From the NCBI RefSeq assembly GCF_000003815.2, contig NC_049981.1, positions 29,929,503-29,993,502 of the forward strand: a stretch of DNA of 64,000 bases, read 5' to 3'. Every line of letters begins with the position of its first letter. The stretch's first letter is position 1. This stretch comes from Branchiostoma floridae. Lineage: Eukaryota > Chordata > Leptocardii > Amphioxiformes > Branchiostomatidae. This document shows positions 31,957-42,908 of the stretch, one piece after another. The position numbers were made by a program, and so were the translations under genes. The notes below the pieces were generated by a model that had not been told where the DNA came from, searched no databases, and saw nothing but the letters and a program-made list of their open reading frames with translations.

Positions 31957-32406
31957 TAGTCTCTACCAGGATCCGGCCTGGCCAAATACTAGTACATTTA
32001 ATAGGAGACTTTGGCCAAGTTTGAAATAAAAGTCGAGTAGGAATTAATTGGCCTTGGAGTGAACTGTCCGAAAGGCGGATAGACTGCAAAGGACTGACTG
32101 AAATCCCATGGCAACTTAGTTCACCTTTATCCGTGGGGTATCCCATATCCGTTGTTTTTAAAAACAGGGTATTTAGGGATATCAAGTCGACGGAATTTGC
32201 AATATTTTGAAAATAATCACAATATTTTGAAAATTTATCATGTTGCAAGCCGCCGTTCGTGGACGTGATATTTGCAAATACACAGCTTTAAAAACAACGA
32301 ATTTAGGTTACTCAACGGATAAAGGTGAACCTGCGCTATAAATTTGTCCCTATTTGTCCAAATTCTTCTCTTTTGTCATCCAGCTAACACGTCTGCTTGG
32401 AGTCTA
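31957..32406 (-). mobile_element. Family E element, copy 5 (reverse), split by a family B MITE
   Basis: TAGTCTCTACCAGGATCCGG opens and ACACGTCTGCTTGGAGTCTA closes the element. The interior blocks match other copies in reverse order. Family B copy 4 occupies 32118-32334. Flanks AGTTGTACA and AGCTGTGTC match at six of nine positions. Confidence 0.85.
32118..32334. mobile_element. Family B hairpin MITE, copy 4, nested in family E
   Basis: GTTCACCTTTATCCGTGGGG at the left and CAACGGATAAAGGTGAAC at the right are the arms. Removal restores the family E text CAACTTA-ATTTGTCC seen in other copies. Confidence 0.88.
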
Positions 32407-32560
32407 AGCTGTGTCGGAGAAATGGCGATCGCTGCATCCAATTCCGCACCACCGCTCCATATCTTTCCGGTCTGTTTCTCGGAGCGATGAAAATGTGCCC
32501 CGAATCTTCCGAGCCTTGATCGGGTGACGGTGGCGATTTGTCTTGATTGGGAACTTTGCA

Positions 32561-32769
32561 TAGCCTCTGTCAGGCTCCACAGGTCGTTGAAAATTAGTAA
32601 AAATCGGCCAAAAGATAGATAGCATAGCAGAGGAGTTAGATGACCGATGAGTACAATTCGCTAGGTCGCAAACTGTACTCCTCGGCCAGCTAACTCCTCT
32701 GTTGTGTTATCTGTCTATTTGACCAATTTCAACTATTTTCCAGCGATCTGTGGAGCCTAATAGAGCCTA
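32561..32769. mobile_element. Family F MITE, copy 5, exact 9-bp target duplication
   Basis: TAGCCTCTGTCAGGCTCCAC at the left and TGTGGAGCCTAATAGAGCCTA at the right are the ends. Flanks 32552-32560 and 32770-32778 both read AACTTTGCA. It is non-coding. Confidence 0.95.
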
Positions 32770-32869
32770 AACTTTGCAGAGTACTGCGGACGAAACCAGG
32801 CTATTCGAAGACACAGTCACAAAGGGAAGTGCTTATCTTATTTTGAAATATTGTACGTTCGGCTAGTCT

Positions 32870-33005
32870 TTATAAGATGCAGACATGGGTTGGTGAAAAA
32901 TAGTTGAAATTGACCAAAGAATATGATAAACCTTGCCAGAGGATTTAGCCGGCCAGAGTGCAGTTTGCAAACCCATGGCCGGCTGACTCATTTTCCATCA
33001 TTAAT
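32870..33005. repeat. Family F-related fragment
   Basis: AATAGTTGAAATTGACCAAA and CCAGAGGATTTAGCCGGCC facing TGGCCGGCTGACTC resemble the middle of family F elements. The ends are lost. Confidence 0.5.
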
Positions 33006-33099
33006 ACATATCTGCTCTTTTATCTCCACTCTTACAAAAAAGCGAGGAGAAGTTGTATTTATCCAGCAATAGTCTTATTTTGTATCTGTGAATTGTATC

Positions 33100-33175
33100 T
33101 TTTCAACATGTCTTGTTGTGACCTGTACTTAGCCCGGTGTGGCAAAAATGTGCAATAAATGTCTTCATTTGACTC
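33100..33175 (+). repeat. 3' end of a non-LTR retrotransposon-like repeat
   Basis: TGTTGTGACCTGTACTTAGC, then GTGTGGCAAAAATGTGCAAT with AAATGTCTTCATTTG. Related ends are at 1336, 19660-19715 and, reversed, 45708. An AATAAA signal is embedded. No body is attached. Confidence 0.55.
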
Positions 33176-33545
33176 TTTTTCCAGCAACCAATGATCACTA
33201 CGCTTCTTAAGAACAGTACGACATATAGAAAACAAGAAGAGATTCCAGCGGACGAAATACTCGTACACTCAGTCAAGGACAACCACAACACAGGGATTGT
33301 TTATCCCAAACAAAAGTTTCATCCAGGGACTTCGAAGGCAAAACACGTCGTGAGAAACCGTATCCGAAAAGAATCGCGGTAGGATCTGTAGATTAAAGCC
33401 GAATGTGTGCCTCCAATTACTCCCTAATCTCCCGCTAATCCGAAAATTAAGGGCGGAAGGATTCGGTGTGTGATCCGGGTGCGGTAGGCCTTTATAGGAC
33501 ACACTGTACGGTTGACATCCACGCAAGCATCAATTGTCGTCCGAC

Positions 33546-33947
33546 TTAGGCCATGTTGATTTGATTATATGGATGACATCCTCTGGAAATGAAAAAAAAT
33601 GATGCGAGCGTGCGAAGAAAAAAAATAGTTGCCTTCATCATGAAATAAAAGTGGTCAGGGAGGCTGAACAGATGACTGATTAAACACAGAATATTGTACA
33701 TACCAAACAATATATTCTTCATTTCTGTTCTTTTAAATCTTCTTTCACCTTGTATTTTGTAATGTTCTATGACAGCAGTATACGTTTTCCGATATCTATT
33801 TTTGGAATTCACGGCATCTATGCTTATTTTGGAGCTGCTTTGTACGATTCAAAGTATGGTTGAAAACTTTTACTTATTATTTTGGAAACGGCCGAAATTT
33901 GTTGCGCGCGCGAATGTCATCCATATAATCAAATCAACATGGCCTTA
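33546..33947. mobile_element. Family D MITE, copy 3 (most complete)
   Basis: TTAGGCCATGTTGATTTGAT with TATATGGATGACATCCTC faces GAATGTCATCCATATAATCA with AATCAACATGGCCTTA. The arms continue with ATGATGCGAGCGTGCG facing GTTGCGCGCGCGAATG. Length about 400 bp, no domain in the minus-strand frame 33546-33812. Confidence 0.93.
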
Positions 33948-34338
33948 GTAATATGGATGACATCCACGCAAGAATCAATTGTCGTCCGTTTCCTAAAAAA
34001 AAAACGTTTTGTCCATGGCTCCATGCTGTAGATATCGAACAAAGAAGCTGACAAACTAGCAAATCGTTCCTTTTCGCACTTTCGATACTTTTCGCACTTT
34101 CGGTACTTTCCTTTTCGTTCCTTTTGGCACTTTCAGCACACCGCTTTTTCCCCCTTTTTGCCATGTGTATCAGGACAAATATGCGAGCGTGCTAAAAAAA
34201 GTTAGCGATAAATGCTATACCCAGTAGTTTTATTCTTTCACATCTTCTCCTTTGATTTCGCTCAGGCCAAAATACAATGTTTCAGCTTTGAGGTGTTAAG
34301 ATGATGTCATCCACATCATCCAATCAGAATGGCCTTAC
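33948..34338. mobile_element. Family D MITE, copy 4, adjoining copy 3
   Basis: It begins inside its left arm (ATATGGATGACATCCACGCA) directly after copy 3 and ends with TCATCCACATCATCCAATCA and GAATGGCCTTA. The phrase GACATCCACGCAAG with ATCAATTGTCGTCCG also occurs just before copy 3 (33510-33542), so copy 3 seems to have landed in it. Confidence 0.85.
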
Positions 34339-34429
34339 TGAAGACGCCATCCTTTGAACAGGTTCCTATAAACGGTTCTCGGGCATCGCGAAATCTGTCA
34401 AGATAACGCCGCCGTATCTGATGGGATCG

Positions 34430-34690
34430 ACACTTTGTAGGTGATATGGCGCACATGTTCAACACACGGCCCTGTCCGTAGTCTGGCACACAGGCTTTTG
34501 GGCTACAACACACGGCACTATCGGTAATCTGGCACACAGGCTTTTTGGGCTACAACACACGGTACTGTCTGTAGTCTAGCACACAGGCTTTGGGGTTAGG
34601 GTTTGAAGTGCGCACTTCAGAGGTGATACGGCGCACATGTTCAACACACGGCCCGCTGTAGTCTAGCACACAGGCTTTTGGGTAAGGCCG
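34430..34690. repeat. Tandem repeat of ~55 bp, about four units
   Basis: The unit runs TTCAACACACGGC, a CTGTCCGTAGTCTGGCACAC block and AGGCTTTTGGGCTACA. Units lie near 34458, 34508, 34557 and 34643. A GATACGGCGCACATGTTCAA block precedes the first and last units. Confidence 0.8.
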
Positions 34691-35849
34691 TTGGGGCATG
34701 AACAGTTGTGAAATAGCAGCTAATGAAACATCATCATCATCTACACTACAACCAAACACATGCGAAGCTCAATATATGGCACATGAGTTCGATAAGGCAC
34801 GTGCGTTTTTATGATATTTTGTATGACGATTGTTAGTACAACTTGTAATTGTGGGATGTTGTTGTATGCCAGTGTCCATGTTTTTGTGTAATTCTGTAAT
34901 CTTACGTTACTCCTGGAAGAGTTTCATCTGTTACTCGGTAACACCAAAGGCGATATTCCAGTATTCCTCTAGTACAGTTAGTTCATAGTCCCAAGCAAAT
35001 GCTGCGAAGCTCGCACAAATGATGTTTTGCGTTTCTGAAGTTCAAACCGCAAAAAGTGCCTTCCAAGTGCCGACACATACAATGAAGTCCACGCCTAGAG
35101 GAAATACTGAGATTAGGACACAACAAGTCCGTTCCGACCTTGGCGGGGATCTAAGGAGGCCAGTTCAACGTCTTTCAAGCAACAATAAGAATTCTTTTGA
35201 AATTTTGAGACAAAACCCAGGAGAAGGCAATGTACCGTTAACGTTGGTAGTGACGTTCTAGTTCGTAGCTGAAGTCATGGCACGTGACGAGAATATACAG
35301 ATACGGATAAACTTGTATTTCTGAAACGTTTAGACAAAACTTGCATAAGACTCTTTATTCTTACACGTACAAAGAAGAAGCTACCTCTTCTCGATCTAAA
35401 GTACAGCACTTCTGTCTACTATGTATGTTAAACTAGTGTACAGTTGTCCATACGCTCAGGTGTATGTTCGATATATGTTTGTTTATCATACGATAGACGA
35501 AATGTACTTCGCCCTTGGGGACATGAATGAATGTACTGATAGAGGTTTTTCAATTTCATTCATTCATTCACTTCACTTGTATGTTGTTTTTTTAGCTCAC
35601 AATAAAAGATAAACTTTCCTTGTTGTGTTGCATGCTGACCTTCATACATTGTGAACAATGCATCAGAGACCGAATAGCAACGAACATTCCAGAGTTTTTC
35701 TTTCACTGAAAGTGATGATACATTGCGAAAGGAAAAAAAAGCTTTTAACATCTATGGTGATGACATGTACGATCTTGGCGAAGAAAATGGTAAGAAGTTC
35801 TGAATATTTCGTGGTACCTTTAGGGCGAGGAGTGGAGAGTATGACACCT
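34691..35849. other. Intergenic, nothing recognised
   Basis: The frame at 35019-35261 has no domain. ATTCATTC repeats near 35562-35572 may mark a retroelement 3' end. No gene is supported. Confidence 0.45.
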
Positions 35850-36385
35850 GACAGTTCACGTACTACGTTTGTTCCTGAAGTTGAGGAAGGATTATGTGTT
35901 TCCGATGTGTACTTCTCCTGAAGAGGTGGGATTAGCCAAACTGACGTGCCGTGACAAAACGGCTTTTTGCTTCGCGTGCGCACCCGACAGGCGTCATCTT
36001 CAGTTTTGCAGCTCTATTTTTGATTTCGGGCAAAATCATCTGATTTGCATAAATTTGCATAAAGAGCCCTAGGACCATGATGTCCCACCTGGACCTTAGG
36101 ACAACATACCTTAAATTGATCGGGAGACATCACGCTATCATTATTTGATAGTGGACTAAATATGTACAGGGTGGGCTACGAAAAGAAATTTTTTCAAGTA
36201 TCTCCCCCTGGACTATTAGGGCAAGTAGAGAGTCATGTGAGCATGACACCTGACAGTTCATGTGCCACGATTGTGTGTTTCCGACGTGTACTTCTCCTGA
36301 AGAGGTGGGATTAGCCAAACTGACGTGCCGTGAGAAAGCGGCTTTGTGCTTTGCGTGGGCACCCGACAGGCATCATCGCATCTAA
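35850..36385. repeat. Direct repeat pair of ~130 bp spaced ~390 bp
   Basis: Copies at 35850-35995 and 36241-36376 share GACACCTGACAGTTCA, TGTGTTTCCGA, GTGTACTTCTCCTGAAGAGG with TGGGATTAGCCAAACTGACG and CGCACCCGACAGGC-like text. The spacer holds nothing recognisable. Confidence 0.85.
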
Positions 36386-36454
36386 ATGGTTCACGGTCAA
36401 AGCCGTGAGATCGTGTGCCGTGCAGTGCTTTGGGCTCAGTCCCAATAGGTCCAA

Positions 36455-36965
36455 CCGGGGTGCAATGGCCGAGTGGATAGAGAGTTCTAGACTCCATTGC
36501 AGTCTTCGGAAGAGGGCTGCTTTTTTTGGGGGGGGGGGGGGGTCGTCTTATGCCGGGGAAGGGAGTTTGCCGAGGAAGGGAGTTTGCTGTGGAAGGGAGT
36601 TTGCTATGGAAGGGAGTTTGCTGTGGAAAGGAGTTTGCTGTGGAAAGGAGTTTGCTTGGGCAGAAACTTGCTATCACGGCAAACTACTTTCCACAGCAAA
36701 CTCCCTTCCTCGACTCGACTTGCATTCGGTAGGCCGTGGGTTCGATCCCCTGCCGAGTCATACCAAAGACTTAAAAATGCTACATGCTGCTTTCTCTGCT
36801 TAGCACTCAGCACTAATGAGAAAGAGTATGGGAGTTTAACACACATCACTACCAGCGGACCATCCCCCTGTTGTAGTGGCTTACACAAATGTGTGGCCCA
36901 AGTTAAAGTTAAAGTTAAAGTTGCCCGTACATCAGTAACAGATGCGTAGGGGTGGCGCCCATCTC
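36455..36965 (+). mobile_element. tRNA-derived SINE (family L), copy 1, with internal insertion
   Basis: The head GGTGCAATGGCCGAGTGGAT with AGAGAGTTC is a leucine/serine-tRNA-like A-box region. The text resumes after the insertion as TGCATTCGGTAGGCCGTGGG with TTCGATCCC (B box) and GAGTCATACCAAAGACTT. The body runs to GGCGCCCATCTCC. The insertion at about 36510-36715 is a G run plus an 18-bp repeat. Confidence 0.85.
36523..36714. repeat. Poly-G tract and 18-bp tandem repeat with an inverted partner
   Basis: An 18-base G run is followed by about six units of GGAAGGGAGTTTGCTGTG. A single inverted unit (TTTCCACAGCAAACTCCCTT) ends the segment, so it can fold back. Because 18 is divisible by three, three plus-strand frames stay open across it; they are not genes. 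Confidence 0.9.
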
Positions 36966-37200
36966 CATTTCTGTAGCCCTTGGGCCACACATGTGCAAGC
37001 CACTACAGCAGGGGGCTGGTCCGCTGGTAGTGATGTGTGTTTAACTTCCATACTCTTCCTCATTAGTGCTGAGTGCTAAGCAGAGAAAGCAGCATGTACC
37101 ATTTTTAAAGTCTTTGGTATGACTCGGCCGGGGATCGAACTCACGACCTACCGAATGCAAGGCGAACACTCTAACCACTAGGCCATTGCACCGGTGACGT
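36950..37200 (-). mobile_element. tRNA-derived SINE (family L), copy 2, reverse orientation
   Basis: Read on the minus strand it starts ACCGGTGCAATGGCCTAGTG with GTTAGAGTGTTC and a B box GAGTTCGATCCCC, then TCATACCAAAGACTT and GTACATGCTGCTTTCTCTGC. It faces copy 1 tail to tail with only a few bases between, making a long inverted repeat. Confidence 0.9.
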
Positions 37201-37259
37201 GGCCCAAGGGCTACTCAAAATGGAGATGGGCGCCACCCCTAAGCATCTGCACAGATGTA

Positions 37260-37400
37260 CGGGCAACTTAACAATAGGTCCTGGGTTCGAAGCCTGCTAA
37301 TCTGTGGATCTTGTGCTCTTGGGAAAGGCACTTAACACGACTTTCCTCACTTCACTCAGGTGAAAAAAAGGAGTTACGGCCGTCCCTCGGATAGGTAGTT
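37260..37400 (+). mobile_element. SINE (family M), copy 5
   Basis: AATAGGTCCTGGGTTCGAAG gives the B box; TGTGCTCTTGGGAAAGGCAC, CACTTCACTCAGGTG and CCGTCCCTCGGATAGG are the family body. The head is truncated. Confidence 0.78.
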
Positions 37401-37798
37401 AAATGGAGTTCTGTTCAGTACAAAGCTATGTATATGTGTTACGCCATTATTAAGCCAGTTTACCGGGCATGCAACACGAACAATGGTTCACGGTCAAAGC
37501 CAAGCACTGATGCAAGACGTCTGCGTGATGCGAACGATAAAAGGAGTGCTGACAAGTCCGTGGGCGCAAAGCGTGGGGCTTTGTCGGTCGTTGATAGCTT
37601 TCTATTTGTGGAGATGGGAGTATATAGACTATACGTGGGTACTAGTGGTTTATCTATAGGTATAATGCGTGGGGATATTAGTCACATCCGCGTCTGTGTG
37701 CAACTGTCAGTGGTGATTATACTTTATAGATGGTACAGGAATAGAACAGTTACGAACACACAGTGTACACCACCGTGGCAAAGACTTGGACACGACAG

Positions 37799-38018
37799 TT
37801 AAAGCTAGTTCGCCTTTGTCCGCAAGGTAACCTATATCCGTTGTTTTTAAAAACGGGATATCAAGTCGACGGACGGTGGTTTCAAATTGCAGTATTTTCA
37901 AAATATTGCAGTTATTTTCAAAATGCTGCACCGTCTGCCGACTTGATGTCCCTAAATACCCTGTTGTTTTTAAAACAACGGACATAGGTTACCCCGCGGA
38001 TAAATGTCAACTATCGTA
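37799..38018. mobile_element. Family B hairpin MITE, copy 5
   Basis: AGCTAGTTCGCCTTTGTCCG and CCCGCGGATAAATGTCAACT are the arms; ATATCAAGTCGACGGACGG faces ACCGTCTGCCGACTTGATG. A short internal tandem TTTTCAAAAT block sits at the tip. Confidence 0.88.
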
Positions 38019-39209
38019 ACATGTCTTGACTCATTGGTTGGGAACACGGGACAGTCTATTCAACGCTTTCTTTTCATCAACACCGGTCACCCTTGACACC
38101 GCCCTTTCCTCTTCATAACTGTCACTCTTTCAATTTTGTCATAAACCGCGATATCAAGTTTCATCCCCGACAATCGCCCACTATCTAAACAGTAAAGAAA
38201 ATCCCACACAAAGAAAAACATAGCGAAACAGGTGTTACAATCCGGCTCTTTATCTTTCGGACGACGATTCTGCGGCAATCGCCCGAGCCTCGCTTATAGT
38301 AATAACTTTACTGCACAACAATTGTACAAGGTACAAAGTATGGCTTCTATGTGACGGGGACGGTTTTCAGGTGAAAAATACGCGCAATTCTCTGTCGATC
38401 TTAAATATGATCGATCTTCCATCGATGCGCCCGAAGATCGTGGATAATGTGACAGTGGTATTAACAAGGCAATTACGTATACCCAGTAGTATCATCAACA
38501 CAGCCGCTATCCGCACAGTTTCTAACTTCAGTATGGTTGTCAGACATGATTTTTAATCAACTATTGTACCATATTAAGCACGAGTGTGAAAAGTAATTGT
38601 TTTCATGTAGTTATTTGTCAAGCCTTGTAATAAGGACGAAATTCGGTTGTTCTTGTGTTGCTTGCGAGATCCTCGCCTATTAAAGCATTGAGATATTGAA
38701 ATTCACAAAGAACAAACATGGAACTGACGGGGCTATTAACATCTGCTTGGAGACTACGAGACAGGTAATGCCACAGGTAACGCACAGGTAATACACAGGT
38801 AGTTCCACACAGACAGGTGTGAGCCGAGCACGCGTCCATTGTCTCCGTGTCAGCCATGATGGACGACCTCGCCGAGTGCACACCGTCTCACCTGAAAGGT
38901 GCGACAACACGGCCCGCGTTCCTTCGCCGTGTCTTCCTCACAAGCGAACCGGACTCGAAAACATTGCGGGCGTTCTTGGTCCTTTATCCGACTTGTTAGG
39001 AAAACAGCGAGAGAAAAGGGTCGGCGCGTGGCGTGTTACCGGCGGGACATACCTGGGGTGAAAAGGTGTTGAAGTGTAATCGTCTGAGATGTGTCAGCTG
39101 TTCCACTATTGAAATACGGTGACCTCACAAAGATGATACATTTCAGTCTCTAGGGCCTTGGCGAAAGTTTTTTTTGTGTGTGTGTGGACATCGATTCGCG
39201 TACTAGGGC
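38019..39209. other. Intergenic, one MITE end
   Basis: AACATCTGCTTGGAGACTAC at 38734-38755 looks like a solitary right end of a CCAAGCAGA-type element. A TAACGCACAGGTAATACACA tandem tract precedes 38815. No gene is supported; the GC-rich frames near 38820-39060 show no domain. Confidence 0.45.
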
Positions 39210-39345
39210 CGGTACACCCCCCCCCCCCGGTATATATTCCTTTCCCGGCATTTTTCCTCTCCCGGCATATTTTCCTTTCCCGTCGTATTCCCGGATAAAA
39301 ATCTCGAATCGACCCCCCCTCGCCCCCCCCCCCCCCCAAAAAAAG
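39210..39345. repeat. Low-complexity C-rich segment
   Basis: Two C runs (39216-39228 and 39323-39337) enclose repeats of TTCCCGGCATTTT-like text. It resembles a minisatellite of about 20 bp. Confidence 0.7.
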
Positions 39346-39643
39346 ACCTCTGTCGCCAATACAACACAGAAACGCCGGCTAAACTTTATCACACTTAAAT
39401 CCTTGATTCTGCATCTCATCTGATCAGAAACCTACATGTGACGGTATAACTATAAGGGCAATTTTTCAGGGTGAAAGGGATGTTGAATGCCTTTTGACCC
39501 GGAGAGGCCGGTGGTAAAATTAAAATGTGTTCCGAACAAACTCTGGCTGCCTCTGGGCCCTTCCCCCTTTAATAATGAAACCTACACTTCTTCTTCAGTT
39601 GGCAAAATGTACTAACCAACTTGAAGGTCGCAGAACCCCCGTG

Positions 39644-39743
39644 NNNNNNNNNNNNNNNNNNNNNNNNNNNNNNNNNNNNNNNNNNNNNNNNNNNNNNNNN
39701 NNNNNNNNNNNNNNNNNNNNNNNNNNNNNNNNNNNNNNNNNNN
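39644..39743. other. Assembly gap (100 N)
   Basis: Exactly 100 N, the usual placeholder for a gap of unknown size. Order across it rests on scaffolding only. Confidence 0.99.
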
Positions 39744-39849
39744 TACGTTATCCACGTGTCTAAAAACTTTTAAGAAACTCTTTTTCAGTATAGATGAATA
39801 TCAACAGGACATGGAGACTGAAATAGCCAACACTAGTATTAGAGTAGAA

Positions 39850-39952
39850 TATTGTTTATAACTGTTCATTGTCACTTGTATATCTACTATGTTTATACCA
39901 TGTACTTGCAATTAGCCCTCGGGCACGAACTTGCAAATAAACTTCATTATAC
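39850..39952 (+). repeat. 3' end of a non-LTR retrotransposon-like repeat, copy 2
   Basis: TTCATTGTCACTTGTATATC, ATGTACTTGCAATTAGCCC and GGGCACGAACTTGCAAATAA match 5735-5834 with very few changes. It ends CTTCATTATAC. Confidence 0.55.
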
Positions 39953-40365
39953 TAATCCTAAATTGAGCAGAACTGCTAAATCATTGCAACGAATCGGTTA
40001 TACCAAAATGAAGATATGATCTGACCGTATAATCACAAATCAGAGTGCGTGACGTTCACGAATGTGACCTCCGATAACCCCAGTTCCTTTGATCTCACGT
40101 GACGTCATCCTTGCGCTACAAGGAGGCTTTGTTGTCCTTCATTCACCGTTTCTTAAGACATATTTCAACTTCAACTTTCTACCGTATAATTGCTTTTCAG
40201 CACGTGGCTAGGTCAACACTTGTCAAGACTAGCTGTTTGCTCGACGCACAAAGACTGTTTGATAGTTCAATTCATGGTTTCAAAAACAACACACCTCGTT
40301 GATAACAGATGGCGTTGAAAATAAATACACCTCACAGTGATTGCGATATGTTTCATTCCCAGATA

Positions 40366-40565
40366 ATGTAAATGCAATTAAGTTCGCGGGTACTTAGCTT
40401 CCCAACAGCGGAAAAGGACTGTTCGCAGTGGTTTAAGCTCGCGGTAGCACCATGTAAGTTGTAGTCTCTTACTGCCATGTAAAAAATGTTTGCGGTGGTT
40501 TTCAGTTCGCGGTAAATTTGCAGCGCGAAAACATAAAGCCACCGCGAAAAGTTCTGCATTTACAG
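40366..40565. mobile_element. Family C MITE, copy 4, diverged
   Basis: ATGTAAATGCAATTAAGTTC at the left and AAAGTTCTGCATTTACAG at the right are the ends, with TA on each side. The internal TTTGCGGTGG and CCACCGCG blocks are kept. Confidence 0.85.
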
Positions 40566-41762
40566 TAATGTCTACAACTACGGCGACTGACAATCAAAGT
40601 AAGACTATGTAAGATGGTGTGACGGCACGTATGGAAAGAAGAAACGCAAACCTGTCAACCATTGACATTCACCTGGACAACAGACCATGAATCATATTGT
40701 GTTCTTCCTTTCAGCTTTTGTCACATATAATCAACAGTTTTTATACACAAGCACGCACGCCGCAAACCACATGTACACGTCTCGCTGAACTTAATTGGGC
40801 ACGTGTTCTAAACCTATTTGATTAGGGCTGTAGGAGTCAAGCATTCGATAGACCCCAGTCTCTACCAAACTGACTACGCTGGCTATTATTATAGGGAGAA
40901 AAAAATTACCAGTGTAGTTTTGCTATCAGAGAAGTTGGCCGATCGGTCGGAGGGGAAACATGTACCTTAGGAAGGACTTCCCCAATTTCCCGATTTTTTT
41001 TTGCTGAATTATACGATCCCGATAAGTAGGAAGGCCTGGTGGAGGCAAGATACACCCCAAAGGTGTAAGGCATCGAAAAGACATTCAAGCACGACGCTTC
41101 GCCAACAATTTTTTAACAATGTAGTATCTACTAGTGACTTCCCCGTTGCCTGCGTTGCTAATGTGTCATTCCTTCACATTTTTTTCTGACCGCTTTTTAT
41201 TCAGAAAGTTCTCGACCATCGTCTTCTATTTAAGTCAATGCATCACCAAGACCCGGTACCCCCAGAAGAAAATGCTGTTGATTTCTGTCCCGACCTCGCC
41301 CTTCCGTATGTCAACATTACATAAGTCCAACAGTGGATTTACGGCAAATGAGACCTGAACAAATAAGCGTAATAGTGAGTCGGCGTGATTCTTAATTTTA
41401 AAGAAAGGTGGGACAAGGAATTAGGAAGAAAGTCCTATGGCAAATCGGTGAACAGCGCTCGGCATTGTCAACGACTGTCTGAAGTGGTTGACAACCCAAC
41501 AAAATAAGGTGTCGCATCCGGTGTTACGTATACCCAGCGCACACCTTTGTGGTACTTTTGCGCGGGCTTTTGGAGGCAAATATTTGCTGTGGGTAAATGT
41601 TAGAAGTCAATCAGAGGTCATATCTACGTTGCTTTAACTTTAATGATGAAAACTCTTTCTTCGTGAATGTGGAGTGTGGCAGAATTGAGCAGATTGCCAC
41701 AACACCGACCCCCTTTCTTACAGACTGCTCTTCTATCTAACTTCTGTTTTGAAACTGAGACG
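40566..41762. other. Intergenic, one family F fragment
   Basis: Bases 40856-40912 (AGTCTCTACCAAACTGACTA with GGCTATTATTATAGGGAG) match the right end of the family F copy at 52687 in reverse. Nothing else is recognised. Confidence 0.5.
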
Positions 41763-41922
41763 TACAGTCAAACCTGCCCAACCGACCACGTCTTCAAGAC
41801 GACCACCTGGTTATTACGACCTACTTTCCCGGCCCTGAAAATTTTCCCCATTGACGTAACGTTATTCCAGGATGACCACCTGGCCAACGCGACCGCTAAA
41901 AAAGTCCGACGGCGGACATGAA
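41763..41922. mobile_element. Family J element, left-end copy
   Basis: TACAGTCAAACCTGCCCAAC starts it, followed by CGACCACCTGG repeats typical of this type of element. The right inverted end is not found, so it is truncated or diverged. Confidence 0.6.
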
Positions 41923-42692
41923 GAAAACGGTAAGGAAAAGAAAGCCCGACGAAAACGTCTGAACTAGTGATAAAACAGTCGGTGCCGAACCTCTGCTTGG
42001 AGAGTACAAAGGGGGCCTTCTCTGTTGAGAAACTTTCATGGTGTCAAAACTTCTGAAGGTCACAGTCAGGTTCTAACCGCCCACGTGTTCAACAGTGCGC
42101 TTGAACTTGACACACAAAACCGAGAGCACGCGTGTCGTCTGCAGTTCAGTTCCAGCCGACAGATCATGACGAATGGAACCCTGGTCAAGGTCAGGGTCAG
42201 CAGGGCATGCTGGTACTTCACACCGATGACCTCTGTTCTCCCCGGAGGTCAAAGTTAAACACACAACTCTTTTGATCAGGTCCTCTTTTTTCATTGCTAA
42301 GGATTTTATGAGCAAGAAACTAAATAGTGCGACAGTAATGGATACAAAGAAGACAAACAAACAAACAAACAAACAAACAAACAGATAAACAAGCAAGACT
42401 CCATAGGATAATGACTCCATAGTAGTAATAGGTCAAATAGACCAAAGACTGAATAATTAGGAGTTAGCTTAGCATCCAAAATTTGGACGATTCCAGACGT
42501 TAACGTGGTCAAGGTTCCCAGACAGAACAACAGAGAAGCGACTGTATATAGTGTATAATAAACGCCGGAGCGAACTACTTTCGGGATGGTACCCAGGCTA
42601 TGTGCATCATATAACCTAGGCTAAACTCCCCTGGTGTGTCATTGAGTCTTTTCGGCTATAATTTCTACTATTCCCAGGAACCTAGCTATTGA
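41923..42692. other. Intergenic with short repeat fragments
   Basis: A family Q right end (CCTCTGCTTGGAGAGTAC) lies at 41989-42006. A (CAAA)n tract lies at 42351-42382. Bases 42538-42600 (GCCGGAGCGAACTACTTTCG with GATGGTACCCAGGCT) are a family T fragment. No gene. Confidence 0.6.
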
Positions 42693-42851
42693 TAATCTCC
42701 AAGCAGATCCTACGGTGGCATAGGATAGTATCAAAACTTGACAGAGGAGTGACGCCGTGTATGCTACGGTGCCCGTCTGACTCCCTTTGGCCGGCTTTAC
42801 TCTTTGGCCAGCTTTTGATCTTATAGCACCGTAGGATCTGCTTGGAGATTA
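42693..42851. mobile_element. Family A MITE, copy 9, 8-bp target duplication
   Basis: Ends TAATCTCCAAGCAGATCC and GGATCTGCTTGGAGATTA are perfect. Flanks GCTATTGA (42685-42692) and GCTATGGA (42852-42859) match at seven of eight positions. Confidence 0.94.
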
Positions 42852-42908
42852 GCTATGGATTCTTGTCTGCTAGGGATCGAGACAAAAGGAGGCCGTCAAA
42901 CTCACGGT

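Noticed and set aside
36258-36990. Overlapping 124-157-codon frames on both strands
   Set aside because: They cross SINE sequence and an 18-bp tandem repeat; amino-acid text is simple repetition.
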